In this document: in pieces, positions 22,557 to 37,500 of the stretch
How positions within the stretch are numbered: position 1 is the first letter of the stretch
How the letters are laid out: every line of letters starts with the position of its first letter
Source of the DNA: Lytechinus variegatus
Lineage: Eukaryota; Echinodermata; Echinoidea; Temnopleuroida; Toxopneustidae
Direction: 5' to 3'
NCBI RefSeq assembly: GCF_018143015.1
Contig: NC_054757.1
Span: forward strand, 2,218,001-2,282,000
DNA length: 64,000 bases
The notes under the pieces: generated by a model
The model's input: the letters and a program-made list of their open reading frames with translations, nothing else
Told to the model about the DNA's origin: nothing
The model's database searches: none
Program-made: the position numbers and the translations under genes

Positions 22557-25500
22557 GTAAGTTCAAGAAGGATGGATGGTATTGAAGTTCTACATATTTC
22601 AACCATATATATTTTAATACCGATTGTGAAGTGAATGAACCATCATTAGTTTACAGATCCCACGCACCTTCCCCAGCCGAGTGCGAGTGACATGATCATG
22701 ACATGATGATGATCAAGACTGTTGCTCCAGCACGGAGAGCATGCATGACGACTGTCGAGCATTTTTTTAGGCAATGGTAGGGTAGGTCCAATGGCAATGC
22801 AATGACAAAGTGTGTAAGTGTTTGTGTGCTGAATTGAATGCTGTGACTAGTGTGAGACAAAGTTTGGGAATGCCAAGTTTGAATAGGTCTAGGCCTATCT
22901 CACTCACACATTGTACGAGGTTAGTATGTACTAACCTCGTACAATAGACTGTGTTTGACCCTGGATTTCGAAGTAGTCGGCAAACATCGCTTCATTGCTG
23001 AAGTAATATTTGCCGAAGCTCCTTCTCGCTACGCACCGGGGCTCTTGCCGGTAAGTAGCAAGAGTTTTTTTAATATAAAATAATAATAAAATAATAATCC
23101 GATAAAAAAAAGCACATTTTGCTTACCTCGGCCTCGAAAGTGACTTCGCTTGTCTCTTCCACGGAAATACAAGGAAGCCCGTTGGTGGCGCTAATAATTT
23201 CACAACCTTGATTCAGCTCCTCGGTAATTTTATAACTGTATCTAAATTCTTTGAATGCGCAATCCTCATGATTAATTTACTAATTATGGGCACCAATTAA
23301 TGAAATGCCTTCAAAAAACATAATTAATGATTATTATTGGTGATGACAACACTCATTTGCATTAATTTAAAAAGATGACTGATAAAAAAAAATGAAAATA
23401 ATATACGTGCCTGGAAAGAAACCAGCAGTACAAGCTTTGACGAACGTCAATAATACGTATACGGTGTACCAAAGTCTATACAATGAAAAGATTGGACACT
23501 TCACGGACTTTGCGTAATGCCTTGCGTCGATATGCGTGTAAAATAGTGTAGGTGCCTATTCTTTCCCTTGTCGTGTCTTTGATATGAATATAAATCGCGC
23601 GCCCTCTTCAGGAGAAAATTGATATCAACGCTGTCTGATTTCTATCTCCGTAAAATCTTCACTAAAGATCAAGAAAATATACATATTTTTAGAAAGAAAC
23701 TTCAAGGAGAAGTCACGGAAGGATCTAAATGATTCGGTAAGTGTCATAGCAGGATGTTGAATGTTTATTTAAACAAAATATTTTATGTGGGCAAAAGCCC
23801 ACTGTATTTTCGAAGTGTAGTGGTGTGTCGCGTGCGTATGACTGATAATCCTTCACTCGCGAGACGATATGAACCCATGGGTGGGCCTATCTCTAATTCC
23901 CTTGTCACTGTCACTTGCCCAGCTTAATTTGAGTCTAATTATCTGCGCCGGTGGTGTGCGGCCGAACAGTGTACTAGGCTAATTCATATTTTGCACAAAC
24001 TATTTCAATCCAGGCATAGATCTCTAGACCATAAGGCATATCGCTAATCAGAACCGCAATGCATTATGGGATCGCAAAGGTGCCGCGGTGCGTGTGTGCA
24101 GAAATAGCTCTGTCCCATTTGCAATCCCATAATGCATTGTGGTTCCGGTTAGCGATATACCTCATAGATCTACATAAATAACAATCACACAACATGCAAG
24201 GTTACTAGTAATACTTACTTACCTCGCACAACGCATGTGATTTCATAGTGGACCTGTAATGTAAATTTTTGTCCCAAAATTTTGGTTGAAAAAAGTTGGC
24301 ATTCAATCAAATTAAGAATCATGCAATTGTTACTTTGTAAAAATGCACTTGTTCAAATGGGAAAAGTATGAAACGCTAAATTTTCAAGTTAAACTGCCCC
24401 CAAACTTCTGATATTGGACAACTTGCAAATTTGGTGTTTTCCCAAAATAAATTGGATGTAAAATTTGTTTGACTCAATTGGTTTAGACTGATGCTAGCTA
24501 TACATGAACAAAGTGACATCATTGTACATGTATGCGAAAGCATTATTTCATTTTTTTTTTGGGGGGGGGAACGGGAAAATTAAGACTGATATTACATCAT
24601 AACACATTTGGGGATTGCACTTTTAATGATTTATGAAGTACGGAGAACATAATCAACTAATTCAACTTTATGATAATGGTCATCATCTGAAAATCATCTA
24701 AAAACAGGAATGTGTCATATCACCATTTTAACAGGTCTCTGCATTGCCCAAAACCTGGTAAACCTACAATATGTATGTGCATTAAAGGTCAAGTCCACCC
24801 CAGGAAAATGCTTACTTGAATAAATAGAGAAAAATGTAACTAGCATAGTGCTGAAAATTTCATCAAAATCGGATGTAAAATAAGAAAGTAAATGACATTT
24901 TAAAGTTTTGCTTATTTTTCACAACAGTGATATGCACAACTAGGTGAGTCAGTCGATGATGTCCATCACTCACTATTTCTTTTGTTTTTATGGTTTGAAT
25001 TATACAATATTTCATTTTTTTATAGATTTGACAATAAGGACCAACTTGACTGAACCATGTAGTATTAAATAATGCTAATAAATTAGGAAAAAATTTCATA
25101 TAATAAAATGCAAAAGAAATAGTGAGTGGATGACGTCATAGTCTCCTCACTTGCATACCAGCCAGGATGTGCATATAACTGTTTTGTGAAATCAAGCGAA
25201 ACTTTAAAATTTCATAACTTTCTTATTTTACATCCGATTGTGATGAAATTTTAAGCACTATGCTTGTTGGATTTTTCCCTTTTTATTCAAATCATTTTTT
25301 TTTGTTGGGGTGGACTTGCCCTTTAAGTTTCTTGTTTATCTTAATTTTCATCTCCTCATCCCCATCACCCAAATTGTTTTTGCCTAGTCAAGCATTGAAA
25401 TGGTCTGTAGTAGATGCAGTTTGAAATATCACAACACCTTTTTCTGTTTAATTTACTGATAAGAACCATGTACCTATCCTGCATGTATGCCAATGTCTCA

Positions 25501-28500
25501 GGTTGAATCTTTCATCTTGGATCAGGAGGAGCTGGAGAGTGGACCTACCATTGAGATTGCCAACAAACTCCTGAGACTGGACAGAGAGGGACATCCAGAC
25601 CTAAGGGCTGTGGATCCCGATACCTTAGAAGCTTTCCTAGATGCAGCAGGTAAGTGAGAAATCTGGGGAGTGGTTTCATGAAGCTGTTCAGTAGTTTACC
25701 TACGACTGATGGTGATCTTTACACCCAATTGGTTACCCTTTTCTAAATAATATCGCTCTCTGGAGCTCACATGACACCCAGGAACATGTTTCAGTTATAC
25801 TTAACATTGTCTGTTTTCTCACTTTATACTAGTTTGAATTGATGGTGACTCTCTTAAAGAACAAGACCCTGCAATACAAGTAGATACATTTGTTCTCAAA
25901 AGCTGGTGAACCCCACCTAAAAGTGCACTCCTTCATGCTATGGGCTGAATGTAGACACCAACACTATAATGTTCAGCAAGCCCTTAGAAACATACTTCAT
26001 TGAATGTAATATTTTATCACCTGACTTCACAATTAGATATCTTAAACCTGGCAGAACATGAACACTTTGAATTTGTTCATTATCTGGTGGGTTCACTGAC
26101 TTTTGAGTACCACAGTATATGCTAGCAATCAGTGTATGGTCTCACTACACTGGTTATTGCTTTGTGGCGTAGGCTAGTAGTTGGTCCTGATGTCTTGTCT
26201 GGATACTCTTCTTCACAGGTATCGATAAGCTCGGAGGGCCATTTGATGGGAAGATTGAGGCGTATGACCCAGAGATCCTTGGGAGATTAACGTCTTCTGT
26301 CAGCTCTGCCCTGGACCAAGCGGAGGCCGCCCTCTATGGCATCAACAAGGAGAACACCGTCCTTCCAGGCCAACATACTGAAGGGTATGTAAAAGAAAAA
26401 GTAGCCCTTGTACCTTGTAAAAGAGTCCATTTTAAGACTCTACTATTGATATTTATATGCGCCTGTGCTGGGATCAAAAGTCTAAGTTGAAATTAATATC
26501 TTCTTTCTCATGGTGTCTTAGCAGTCAGAATCTGGTATTCCAATAGGAAATGTCTGGAAGTTGAACCCATTATTTTTTTCCAAATTCTGGTTTCATTTTC
26601 CAACAACTAAAATTGTGAGAATAAGGGTAAACCCACATTGTATAATGTGGAAATATGTTAAGAGCAAAGTCAGTTTGATGCAAGGAATGTGGGAAGATGA
26701 TCCATGTGAGATGCACAGAGATGAAGATGCGACTCCATGCTGGGCAAGGGATTTTGTGTATAGAAGATGCCAGAAGAGTTGGAAGTAGTGTAGGAAATTC
26801 ATGAGGGCGATTTTTGCCCTCATGACAGCACAAATCGAGACTGCCATTGGCTTTCCACTTGTTGATGATTTGACACGAAAGGACATGGTGAGAATTGAAG
26901 AATTATTTTGGGGTCTGAGGTGTTTTGCTCTGCTGTTTTTGTCTCGCCTGCATAGCAGATCGAGACTACAGGCGCCGCTTCTCCGACGGCGGCGGCGTCG
27001 TCAACATTGAAATCTTATCCAAGGTCAAGTTTATGAAATATCATCATAACTTAGTAAGTATAGGGACCTAGTTCATGAAACTTGGACATAAGGGTAATCA
27101 AGTATTACTGAAGTACTGAACATCATCAGGTCACATGACCAAGGTCAAAGGTCATTTAGGGTCAATGAACTTAGACCATGTTGGGGGAATCTATATCAAA
27201 ATCTTAACCAAGGTTAAGTTTTTGAAATGTTGTCATAACCTTGAAAGTATCTGAACCTAGTTCATAAAACTTGGACATAAGGGTAATAGTGTATCATTGA
27301 AGGTTTTGCCTGAGTTTCAGGTCACATGATTAAGGTCAAAGGTCACTTCGGGTCAACGAACTTTGGCCATGTTGGGGGTTTTTGAGGAGTTGTCATAACT
27401 TTGAAATTTTATGGATCTAGTTCATGAAACTTGGACATAAGAGCAATCAAGTATCCTTGAACATCCTGTGCTAGTTTCAGGTCACATGACCAAGGTCAAA
27501 GGTCATTTAGGGATTAGGGTCCACAAACTTTGGTAATGTTGGGGGTATTTGTGGAATTGTCATAACTTTAAAAGTCTATGGATCTAGTTCATGAAACTTA
27601 GACATAAGAGCAGCAATGTATTCCTGAATACCCTGTGTGCATTTCAGGAACATGGCCAAGATCAAAGGTCATTTAATGGTCAATGAACTCTGGCCGTGTT
27701 GGGAGTATGTGTTGAATTGACATCATAACTTAGGAAGTCTATTTATTGATCTAGCTCATAAAACAACGACATAAGGGTAATCAAGTATGAATTATTGTTT
27801 TGCACATGTCTTAGGTCAAATGATCATGGTCAAAGGTAATTTTGGGTCAATGGACATATTTTATTATTATATTAGTGTTTTCTTCTGTGAATGATTATTA
27901 GCTGTTTTCAAAGGAAGCACTGCTGCTATATCAAATTGTGTAATGCAGGCGAGACTGCCAGAAGTGTTCCACTTGTTTTTTTAGTGAGAGCCCTGAGTGA
28001 TGAATGTGAGGGAGCTGGACATCTAGAGCAAGGTATGGGTATAAATGAAGTTTATGGAATATAGAGAGCTGTTTCATAGGAAAATGTTCATTTGAAGATG
28101 AGAGGAAACAATTGATGTTAAGAGTTGTCTAAGTTTGATGATGTTTAATTGGAGTGAGACTTGGGCCCGAATTCACAAAGGTTGTTTCGAAAACCCACGG
28201 TTGAATCCATGGTTTATGCAGATTTCCTGTATAAATTACGCTTAATTCAGCGCGTATAGAAAATTCCAATGCTGATGCGCGCTTTTGTCACAGTACGCCA
28301 AATTGATGCATGTTACCATGGTTAGATACGCTGATTTATTCATGAGTCCACTGTTTGAAAAGTGGACTCATTAATTAAAAACACAGTACAACACAGGACT
28401 CATGAATAAAACAGCATGGATAACCACGGCAACAGGCGTCAATGTGGCACACTGTGACAAAAACGCACATCAGCATTGGACAATTTTTGATATACACGGT

Positions 28501-31500
28501 AAAATGAGCGTAATTTATACAGGAAATCTGCATAAACCATAGACTCAACCACGGGTTTTCAAAACCACCTTTGTGAATTCGGGCCTTGGTGTTTGAGGTG
28601 AAACTGAGATGGGGATTTTGAGGAGGATTAAGACTGGAGCAAGGGTTTGATTAATACAAAGCTGATAGACATGAAGACTATTGAGGACTTGATGCTTGAT
28701 GTTGGGTTTTGAAGAAGTGTTGGACCATTTGGCCAAGGCTTGAAGGAGTACATGTACGTTAGTATGAATAAATTGCCGTGGAGGTATTACAGGCATGGTT
28801 TAGGCTTGTGAGTTGGAGATGGGCGGTTCAAGGAAGAAGCACAAGAGAATTGAGGATGCACTGGATGGTGAAAAGTGAAAGTGACTGTGGATGGCGGCAA
28901 GGATGAGATGAATCTACATGTAGCCCACCCTGATCAGGGAACAGTGCAAAATAATACATGACTCACTTCCACTGCACGTTGAAATGGCAATTGAGACTCT
29001 GTGCCCATAACAATGAAATTTATGAATTCGCTTTAATTTGAAGTGAGGGTTTGAATAGTCTTGCCTACATAGCAGAAGCGAGACATACATGTATGCACAG
29101 CTTTCCGATATCGATGCAATCGGCATTGAAATCATAACCGAGCTAAGGTTAAGTTTTTGAAATGATACCATACATGTTACTTTGAAAGTACGTGTATAAT
29201 AATTCATTAAACCTGGACGTCAGAGTAATCTAGTATCACTGGTCGCCTTGCATGAGTTTCAGGTCATGTGATGATCAAGAGCAAAGGTTATTGAACTTTG
29301 TCCATGTGGCAGTATCAAGATTGAAATCTTAACCAAGGTTAAGTTTTTGAAATGTTATAAGTTTGAAAGTTGATCTATTTCTTGAAAATTACTAAAAATT
29401 TAATTGTCAGTAAGATGTATTTTTGAGAAAATTGTTCATGAGTAAATTCATATAATAATTCATATTAATCTGATTTATAGGGACAGTGATTTTCTGCGAT
29501 CGCGGAAAACGGACGGAATTCACGGAATCGGCTGTTTGAAACGGAAAGTGGCTTTCAAACGGAAAATCACGGAAAAACATGAGGGTCAATCCACATCAAA
29601 TCAACCAATGCTTGTCACCCGACCCTCTTCGATTTTCTTTAAACTCGCACCAAATGTTGCCCCAAGTGTCTGACGGAAAAATCTGAAATATTTTGCCCCA
29701 AGGTCAAATGGTTGCTAAGATACGGCCTCCCATAGCAACCAGTGCGCACTCAAAGAAATTATTTTAAATAAAATTGCCTATTTTTGATTGACTACTGCAG
29801 CAAAGTTTGATTGATTACAGTCTTCATTTTAAGTAAATTGGAAGAACTTTTTGGTCTAAACATGCAGGGTATACTGTAGCGCGGACCTGTCAACCGGATT
29901 TCGCACACGAGGTCACCGAAAATGGTGTTAAGCATCCGTGTCAATGATTTCAGAAGCATGTTTGGAGGCTCATAAATCCAAAACTAAATTAGCTTAGAAC
30001 CAAATATTATGCACATTTATGGACTTTCATATACTCAACAGAATTACAAAAAATTGACCCAAGAGTATGTGTCGTTTTCCTGTAGGGCGCCCTCAAAGTT
30101 GGATTTTTTTTCAAAAGATGCCAAGTTCAAGGTCACGGATCACCTCCCGTCCCATCGAGGAGGGGGACCAATTTCTGTGTTTTGATAGACATTTACCCAT
30201 ATTTTCAAGTGTTACTTGAGAAATTTTGCTACCGGAATGTTTAGGGGCTGATTTGCGCATTCCAAAATGGTCGTAAACACCCTAAATTTGACGTTAATGA
30301 CACATACATGCTTTTCAACACTTTTCAAATTGTGATAACTCAAAGATGAAATGCCAAAATACATTGATATCTTCTGTGATGATAGTCTGTAATTGGTATT
30401 AAAAGGATATATCTTCAGAAATAGTTTTTATTGTTGGTAATGACCTTGAAAACACACCTAAAATTCAATAAAAACAGTAAATTGGCTAATTTTCCAGAAT
30501 CATATGGCATTCAAATGGTGTTTACATTGACTTTCAAATGGATGTCATTTCAATACAAAGGGTGAGCTTAAGCCAAAACTTGAAAGACATGTTCAACTTT
30601 TGTTCTACTTTAAGCAACATAAAATATTTGAACTCAAAACTATATCATTTGACCTTGAAATTATTCCAAATATAGCTGATTATTGCTTCGTAAGTAGCAT
30701 ATTCAAATTGCGTGAGTATACATTGCACTTTGCAACACATTTCAAAATGGATTTTCTCATAGAGAGAATACCTGATCAGGCTGATATTTGCAGTATTGGT
30801 AGTCTGTAAAGAGATCTTGGAGGATCTACAGATTAAGTACCTATTCTCTCATGACAATGACCTTGAAAATACAGCTGAAAATCATGAAAATCAATAAATC
30901 ATACAATTTTCATTAGTAATCAAGTGTTTTTACCCACTTTTCATTGTGTGTTATTCCATCTTAGATTGTGAGCTCATGCTGATAATTGCAAATCATGTTC
31001 CACTTTTGGTCTACTTTAAGCTACATAAAATATTTGAACTCAAAACCTTATCATTCGACCTTGAAATAATTTAGCTATTTGTGCTTCATAAGTAGCATAC
31101 TCAAATCACACGTGTACTTTGCAACACTTTTCAAATTAGATTTTCTCAAAGAGAGAATACCTGATCAGGCTGATATTTGCAGTATTAGTAGTCTGTAATG
31201 AGTTCTTAGAGTATCTACAGATCAAGGAACTATTCTTTCATGACAATGACCTTGAAAATACAGCTGAAAATCATGAAAAATCAATGAATCAGACTAACTC
31301 AAAACAATATCATTTGACCTTGAAATTATTTCCAAGTATTGAAATGTGTTGCTAAGTACAATGTACATGCACGATTTGAATATTATGCTACTTATGAAGC
31401 AACAAATAGCTATATTTGGAATGATTTCAAGGTCAAAAGATATGGTTTTGAGTTCAGTCTGATTTATTGATTTTTCATAATTTTCAGCTGTATTTTCAAG

Positions 31501-34500
31501 GTCATTGTCATGAAAGAATAGTTCCTTGATCTATAGATCCTGCAATAACTCATTACAGACTACTAACACTGCAAATATCAGCCTGATCAGGTATTCTCTC
31601 TTTGAGAAAATCCATTTTAAAATGTGTTGCAAAGTACACGTGTGATTTGAATATGCTACTTATGAAGCACAAATAGCTATATTTGGAACAATTTCAAGGT
31701 CAAATGATAAGGTTATGAGTTCAAATATTTTATGTAGCTTAAAGTAGACCAAAAGTGGAACATGATTTGCAATTATTAGCATGATCTCACAATCTAAGAT
31801 GGAATAACACACAGTGAAAAGTGGGTAAAAACAGATTACTAATACTAATGAAAATTGTATGATTTATTGATTTTCATGATTTTCAGCTGTATTTTCAAGG
31901 TCATTGTCATGAGAGAATAGGTACTTAATCTGTAGATCCTCCAAGAACTCATTACAGACTACCAATACTGCAAATATCAGCCTGATCAGGTATTCTCTCT
32001 ATGAGAAAATCCATTTTGAAATGTGTTGCAAAGTGCAATGTACTCGCGCAATTTGAATATGCTACTTACAAAGCAATAATCAGCTATATTTGGAATAATT
32101 TCAAGGTCAAATGATATAGTTTTGAGTTCAAATGTTTTATGTTACTTAAAGTAGAACAAAAGTTGAACATGTCTATCAAGTTTTGGCTTAAGCTCACCCT
32201 TTATATTGAAATGACATACATTTGAAAGTCAATGTAAACACCATTTGAATGCCATATGATTCTGGAAAATTAGCCAATTTACTGTTTTTATTGAATTTTA
32301 GGTGTGTTTTCAAGGTCATTACCAACAATAAAAACTATTTCTGAAGATATATCCTTTTAATACCAATTACAGACTATCATCACAGAAGATATCAATGTAT
32401 TTTGGCATTTCATCTTTGAGTTATCACAATTTGAAAAGTGTTGAAAAGCATGTACATGTATGTGTCATTAACGTCAAATTTAGGGTGTTTACGACCATTT
32501 TGGAATGCGCAAATCAGCCCCTAAACATTCCGGTAGCAAAATTTCTCAAGTAACACTTGAAAATATGGGTAAATGTCTATCAAAACACAGAAATTGGTCC
32601 CCCTCCTCGATGGGACGGGAGGTGATCCGTGACCTTGAACTTGGCATCTTTTGAAAAAAATCCAACTTTGAGGGCGCCCTACAGGAAAACGACACACACT
32701 CTTGGGTCAATTTTTTGTAATTCTGTTGAGTATATGAAAGTCCATAAATGTGCATAATATTTGGTTCTAAGCTAATTTAGTTTTGGATTTATGATCCTCC
32801 AAACATGCTTCTGAAATCATTGACACGGATGCTTAACACCATTTTCGGTGACCTCGTGTGCGAAATCCGGTTGACAGGTCCGCGCTACAGTATACTCTGC
32901 ATGTTTAGACCAAAAAGTTCTTCCAATTTACTTAAAATGAAGACTGTAATCAATCAAACTTTGCTGCAGTAGTCAATCAAAAATAGGCAATTTTATTTAA
33001 AATAATTTCTTTGAGTTCGCATTGGTTGCTATGGGAGGCCGTATCTTAGCAACCATTTGACCTTGGGGCAAAATATTTCAGATTTTTCCGTCAGACACTT
33101 GGGGCAACATTTGGTGCGAGTTTAAAGAAAATCGAAGAGGGTCGGGTGACAAATTGTCTGAAAATTGGTTGATTTGATATGGATTGACCCATGTTTTTTC
33201 TCAAAATGTACAAAAAAGCAACAAAAATTAATCCCAAATCCTCAACAAAATACGAATATCAACTGAAAAAAACACGATCTCACTTTGCAACAACAATCAT
33301 GACCATCAACACATCGTAACTACACTCGAGCCTCTCCATCACTCGATCGTATCCAAATTAGTTTACACTTACGTCCACATAGAAGGCAGAATCCGGCCGT
33401 TTGTTGCTGCCCTCTACGTTCGGTCATAATATAATGATCATGGTGATTCATCAAATCCAAAATAGCGGATATTCGGAAGTCGTCGACTGCTCAAACGATG
33501 TCCGAAAAGTCCCCAAATCAGCGATAGAATCCCATTTAACAATAAAATAATGCTAATAATATGAAAGGTGAGAATATATTCATGTTGATTATGTTTCCCT
33601 AAATATTTTATGAGCTCAAATCTCTTCGATTAATATGGATTTTAAAGCGATGATAGTACATTGGTAGATGCAAATTTTGAGCAGCGCTAGCATTTTGACA
33701 TCGCTACTCGTTGCGTATTAGTTTTCTATGTAAACGGAATTGTCAATTTTTCTTGTACACTAAGTCTATGGGGAAACAGAATTTCCGTTTTCAGACATGC
33801 TGAAACGAAATTTGAGATTTCCTGAAACGGAAAAGGCAATTTTTAGAAATGGAAAATCACTGTCCCTAGATTTACATTCACACAAAGTCACAAACATAGC
33901 TAAAATTTACATAATTAACTTTAATTTCATGTCATCAAAATGATGATAATTGCATGGAATAAGTAATCATATGTTATAGAACCATACTATTTTAATACTG
34001 TACATGTATCTGTTAATGGAAATGCACACACGTAGCTTGTCCACTCATACATATCTGAACTTTCAAAGATTCTGGCTCATGTCGCCCCCACATTTGCCTC
34101 ATTGCAAATGAGCTGCCTTTCATATATAACTACCCTTAAAAAAAATCATGTTCGAGATGGGGATTTGTAACCTTATGGTTTCCCTGTAGAGTATTTGTAA
34201 TGTGGGAAGAAGATAGTAGCTCCATGATTTTATCTAATATATGATTGAGGCATACACATTGTAAATAGTAGAATTGGATAATGAAAGGGACATTTTAATT
34301 GGTTCATTACAGACAAGCTTTACTGAAAGTGGTAAAATACATATCTTTTTTTCAAAGGATTCTGCCATTCTGGCAAGCATAAGTCATTTGCCATTTATTT
34401 TTTTCTTGCACAAGTACATGTACACATGTACATTGTAAATATGTATTGAATCGAATCAATATTTTCAATTAATGGGAAATTGCGAATAAATTTTCACACT

Positions 34501-37500
34501 GCTTCTCCATCCTCAATCCTCTAAATCTGTCTGTCTTTTTTTCTATCTCTGTCTGTCTCTGTTTTTGCCTCTGTCTTTCTGTCTCTTTCTTTTTATCTTT
34601 CTCTTTTTTTCTGTCTATCTTTCTATTTCTGTCTCTGTTTTTGCCAAGGCCTTACTTTCTGTCTCTGGCTTTCTTAGCCTCTGCCTTTCTATCTCTGCCT
34701 GTATTTGCCTCTGTCCTTCTGTTTCTGTCTGTATGTCTTTCTCTGTTTGTCTCTCTGTCTTTGCCTCTGTCAATGTCTCTCTGTTTGTCTCTGTGTCTCA
34801 ACTTGCCTGCCTGTCTGTCTCTCTGTCTCTTTCTCTGATTCACCTATCTTATGGAAATACAGTATGCATTTCATTCACTGAGATCTATGTCTGTGTGAAT
34901 ACTTTAATTGAAAGCTACATGAAGGAGAAGGGAAAGGATCTAAATTTGATTGGATTGCATAATGTATAGTAGTGGATGGATATGAGCTCTAACCAGATGG
35001 AAGGAGGGATTCTAGTGGGTTCATTTCCACTATAGTCGGGTGTCCATCTGTACAGATGACTGCCTGCCTACCTACCAATTGCCCCTAGTACACAGTCAAT
35101 CAGTGTTTCTACATACATGTACACCTGTAGGATAGGCATGGTATTTCCTTCTTTCAACCCTATAGCAGAAGAATATTCTGTACAGCTATGTATCTCAAAT
35201 TCATTTCGTATTCTGTTTCCTCTTTCTGAAAGCTGGAAATATGACATTCTTTACTTGTCAATAGTGAATAAAAGTCATGTGACCTTTGAAGATCATGACC
35301 TTTAATCACAACCATTGTTTCATTCATTTAGCATCGTTGCAGCAACAATACAAAATACATAGGCCCGTATTCTGAAGTCGGGTTCAACTTAGACCACGGT
35401 CTAACTCTGTGCTAAAATTATGGGAGCCAAAAGTTAAACAATTTTGTTTATATTGTATATTTCTTATGTGTACTTGTTTGTTTCCTTTTGCTTTAATAGT
35501 GAAGAAAAAATATTTAAGTTATCATTCCCAGACAATTATGAACGGTTTTGGTGTCATATGGGTTAATATATTGATTGTGTACTGTTTAGGGATTTGTGCT
35601 CCAATTGGCTCTCCATAGTTACACCACAACTTTAAACCAGGGTTTGATTTAAACCCAAGTTCAGAATAAGGGCCATTGACTTAAATTCTGACAAAGAGAA
35701 TGTTAACATGATTACTGGAAAGTATGTTGTCTTGGTCATTTCAGTTATTAACTGTAGGTTTAGTTTATAATGCAAAACATTCTCCCTCAACTTGTGTCAC
35801 AACCAAAAAAAATTAAATGAGTGGAACTATGGAATTAGATGTGTTTGGTTCTAACTGTGCAGAGTTGGACTAGGTATGCCCTCTTGTGCTGAGATCCTGA
35901 AAAAGTGAATGTAATAAAGACTCATGTGAAAAATATTGATTTCAGAAATTATGATCTGGGGCCTGTAACACAAAGCTTAGCAATCATCATACAACATCTT
36001 TTTGTTATGATTGATTGCATTGACTACAATATCCTACATGTAAGTACTTGTGACAAACAAGCGTACAATTACTCGCTAGAATTGGTGTTACGGGAATGTT
36101 TCCTGTTACATTCAAATCAGGGCAGTTTCTATTTAAAGGTCAAGTCCACCTCAGAAAAATGTTGATTTGAATCAATAGAGAAAAATCAGACAAGCACAAT
36201 GCTGAAGATTTCATCAAAATCGGATGTAAAATAAGAAAGTTATGACATTTCAAAGTTTCGCTTATTTTTAACAAAAAAGTTATATGAACGAGCCAGTTAC
36301 GTCCAAATGAGAGAGTTGATGATGTCACTCACTATTTCTTTTGTTTTTTATTGTTTGAATTATACAATATTTCAATTTTTACTAATTTGGCGATTAGGAC
36401 CTCCTTGCCTGAAGCACAAATGTTAAAATAATGGAATTCCACGTGTTCAGGGAGGAATGAAAATTTATTTCACATGACAATGAGAAAATAAAAATATTTC
36501 ATATTTCAAACAATAAAAAACAAAAGAAATAGTGAGTGAATGACATCATCGACTCTCTCATTTGGATGTAGCTGGCACGTTCATATAACTGTTCTTGTGA
36601 AATGAAGCGAAACTTTGAAATGTCATAACTTTCTTATTTTACATCCGATTTTGATGAAATTTTCAGTGTTATGCCTGTTAAATTTTTCTCATTTTATTCA
36701 AATCAAGTTTTTGTTGGAGTGGACTTGTCCTTTAAATAGTACTGTGTTCTGCGGATAGGATTAACATACATTATTAAACTTAAGAAATGAATTGGACTGA
36801 CAGCAGAATTGTTGGTGTATTCTCGCCTAATTACAACCATATTAAAGTATCAACTGTTTATCAAGGATAAACATCAGTTGCATACATGTAGATGATGAGT
36901 ATTTTGAATGATCTTGATCATACTTCTCAAAACAGTGGATTGTTAATGAAGAAAAATTCTCTTCAAACTCTGGCTTGCATTGTAAAGTGTGTGAGTGAGA
37001 GTGGATTGCCATAGTCTTTTCCATGAAAATGGTCCTCACGGTGTGTCCTATAAATCGCAACAGGTGTTTGTTATGGCTAGACACATGGTCTCTAAGTGAC
37101 AGGAAGTCAATGCTTTAATTATGCATTGCTTCCCTTGGTGAAAGGGGGTGGGGCTTCACATATTTCGGAGCATCAGACATATGGTATATATATGCAGGTA
37201 TTTCTCCAAATTTGTTTCACTGTGTAGCATGCAGTATGAACATGTATCCTTGCTTCCCTGCATGGCTATATGTAAGACATGTGACATGTACTTTGTGTAC
37301 AATATATTTACTGTACTTACAAATCCTGCATATTAGTCCACTTGTACATGAACATGTACATGTATGTAAACTGTAAGCCTGTATTCAATTCTTTCCATTC
37401 TTACAGATGCAGTCCACCAGGGCGTATTGAGATATTTTTTAACAAAAGTTTCTTTCCTTTGATTTGGTGATATTTAATAGTTGTTCACAGTAGGGTACAA

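Larger units (their letters stand above)
22557..25501 (+). other. ANKRD17: Mask intron 1
   Basis: 2.9-kb intron between exon 1 (donor GTAAGT) and exon 2. Besides the palindrome, inverted repeat and TTAA MITE listed, 22946-23275 is less AT-rich and open on both strands with splice-donor-like sites. No conserved protein is recognised there. Confidence 0.8.

Noticed and set aside
26561..26833. 75-97-codon frames just after exon 3
   Set aside because: Considered as the missing ankyrin exon, but there is no repeat signature and no suitable splice phase.
34565..34969. 134-codon Cys/Leu/Ser-rich frame
   Set aside because: Translation of the TCTG minisatellite, open in several frames and on both strands.
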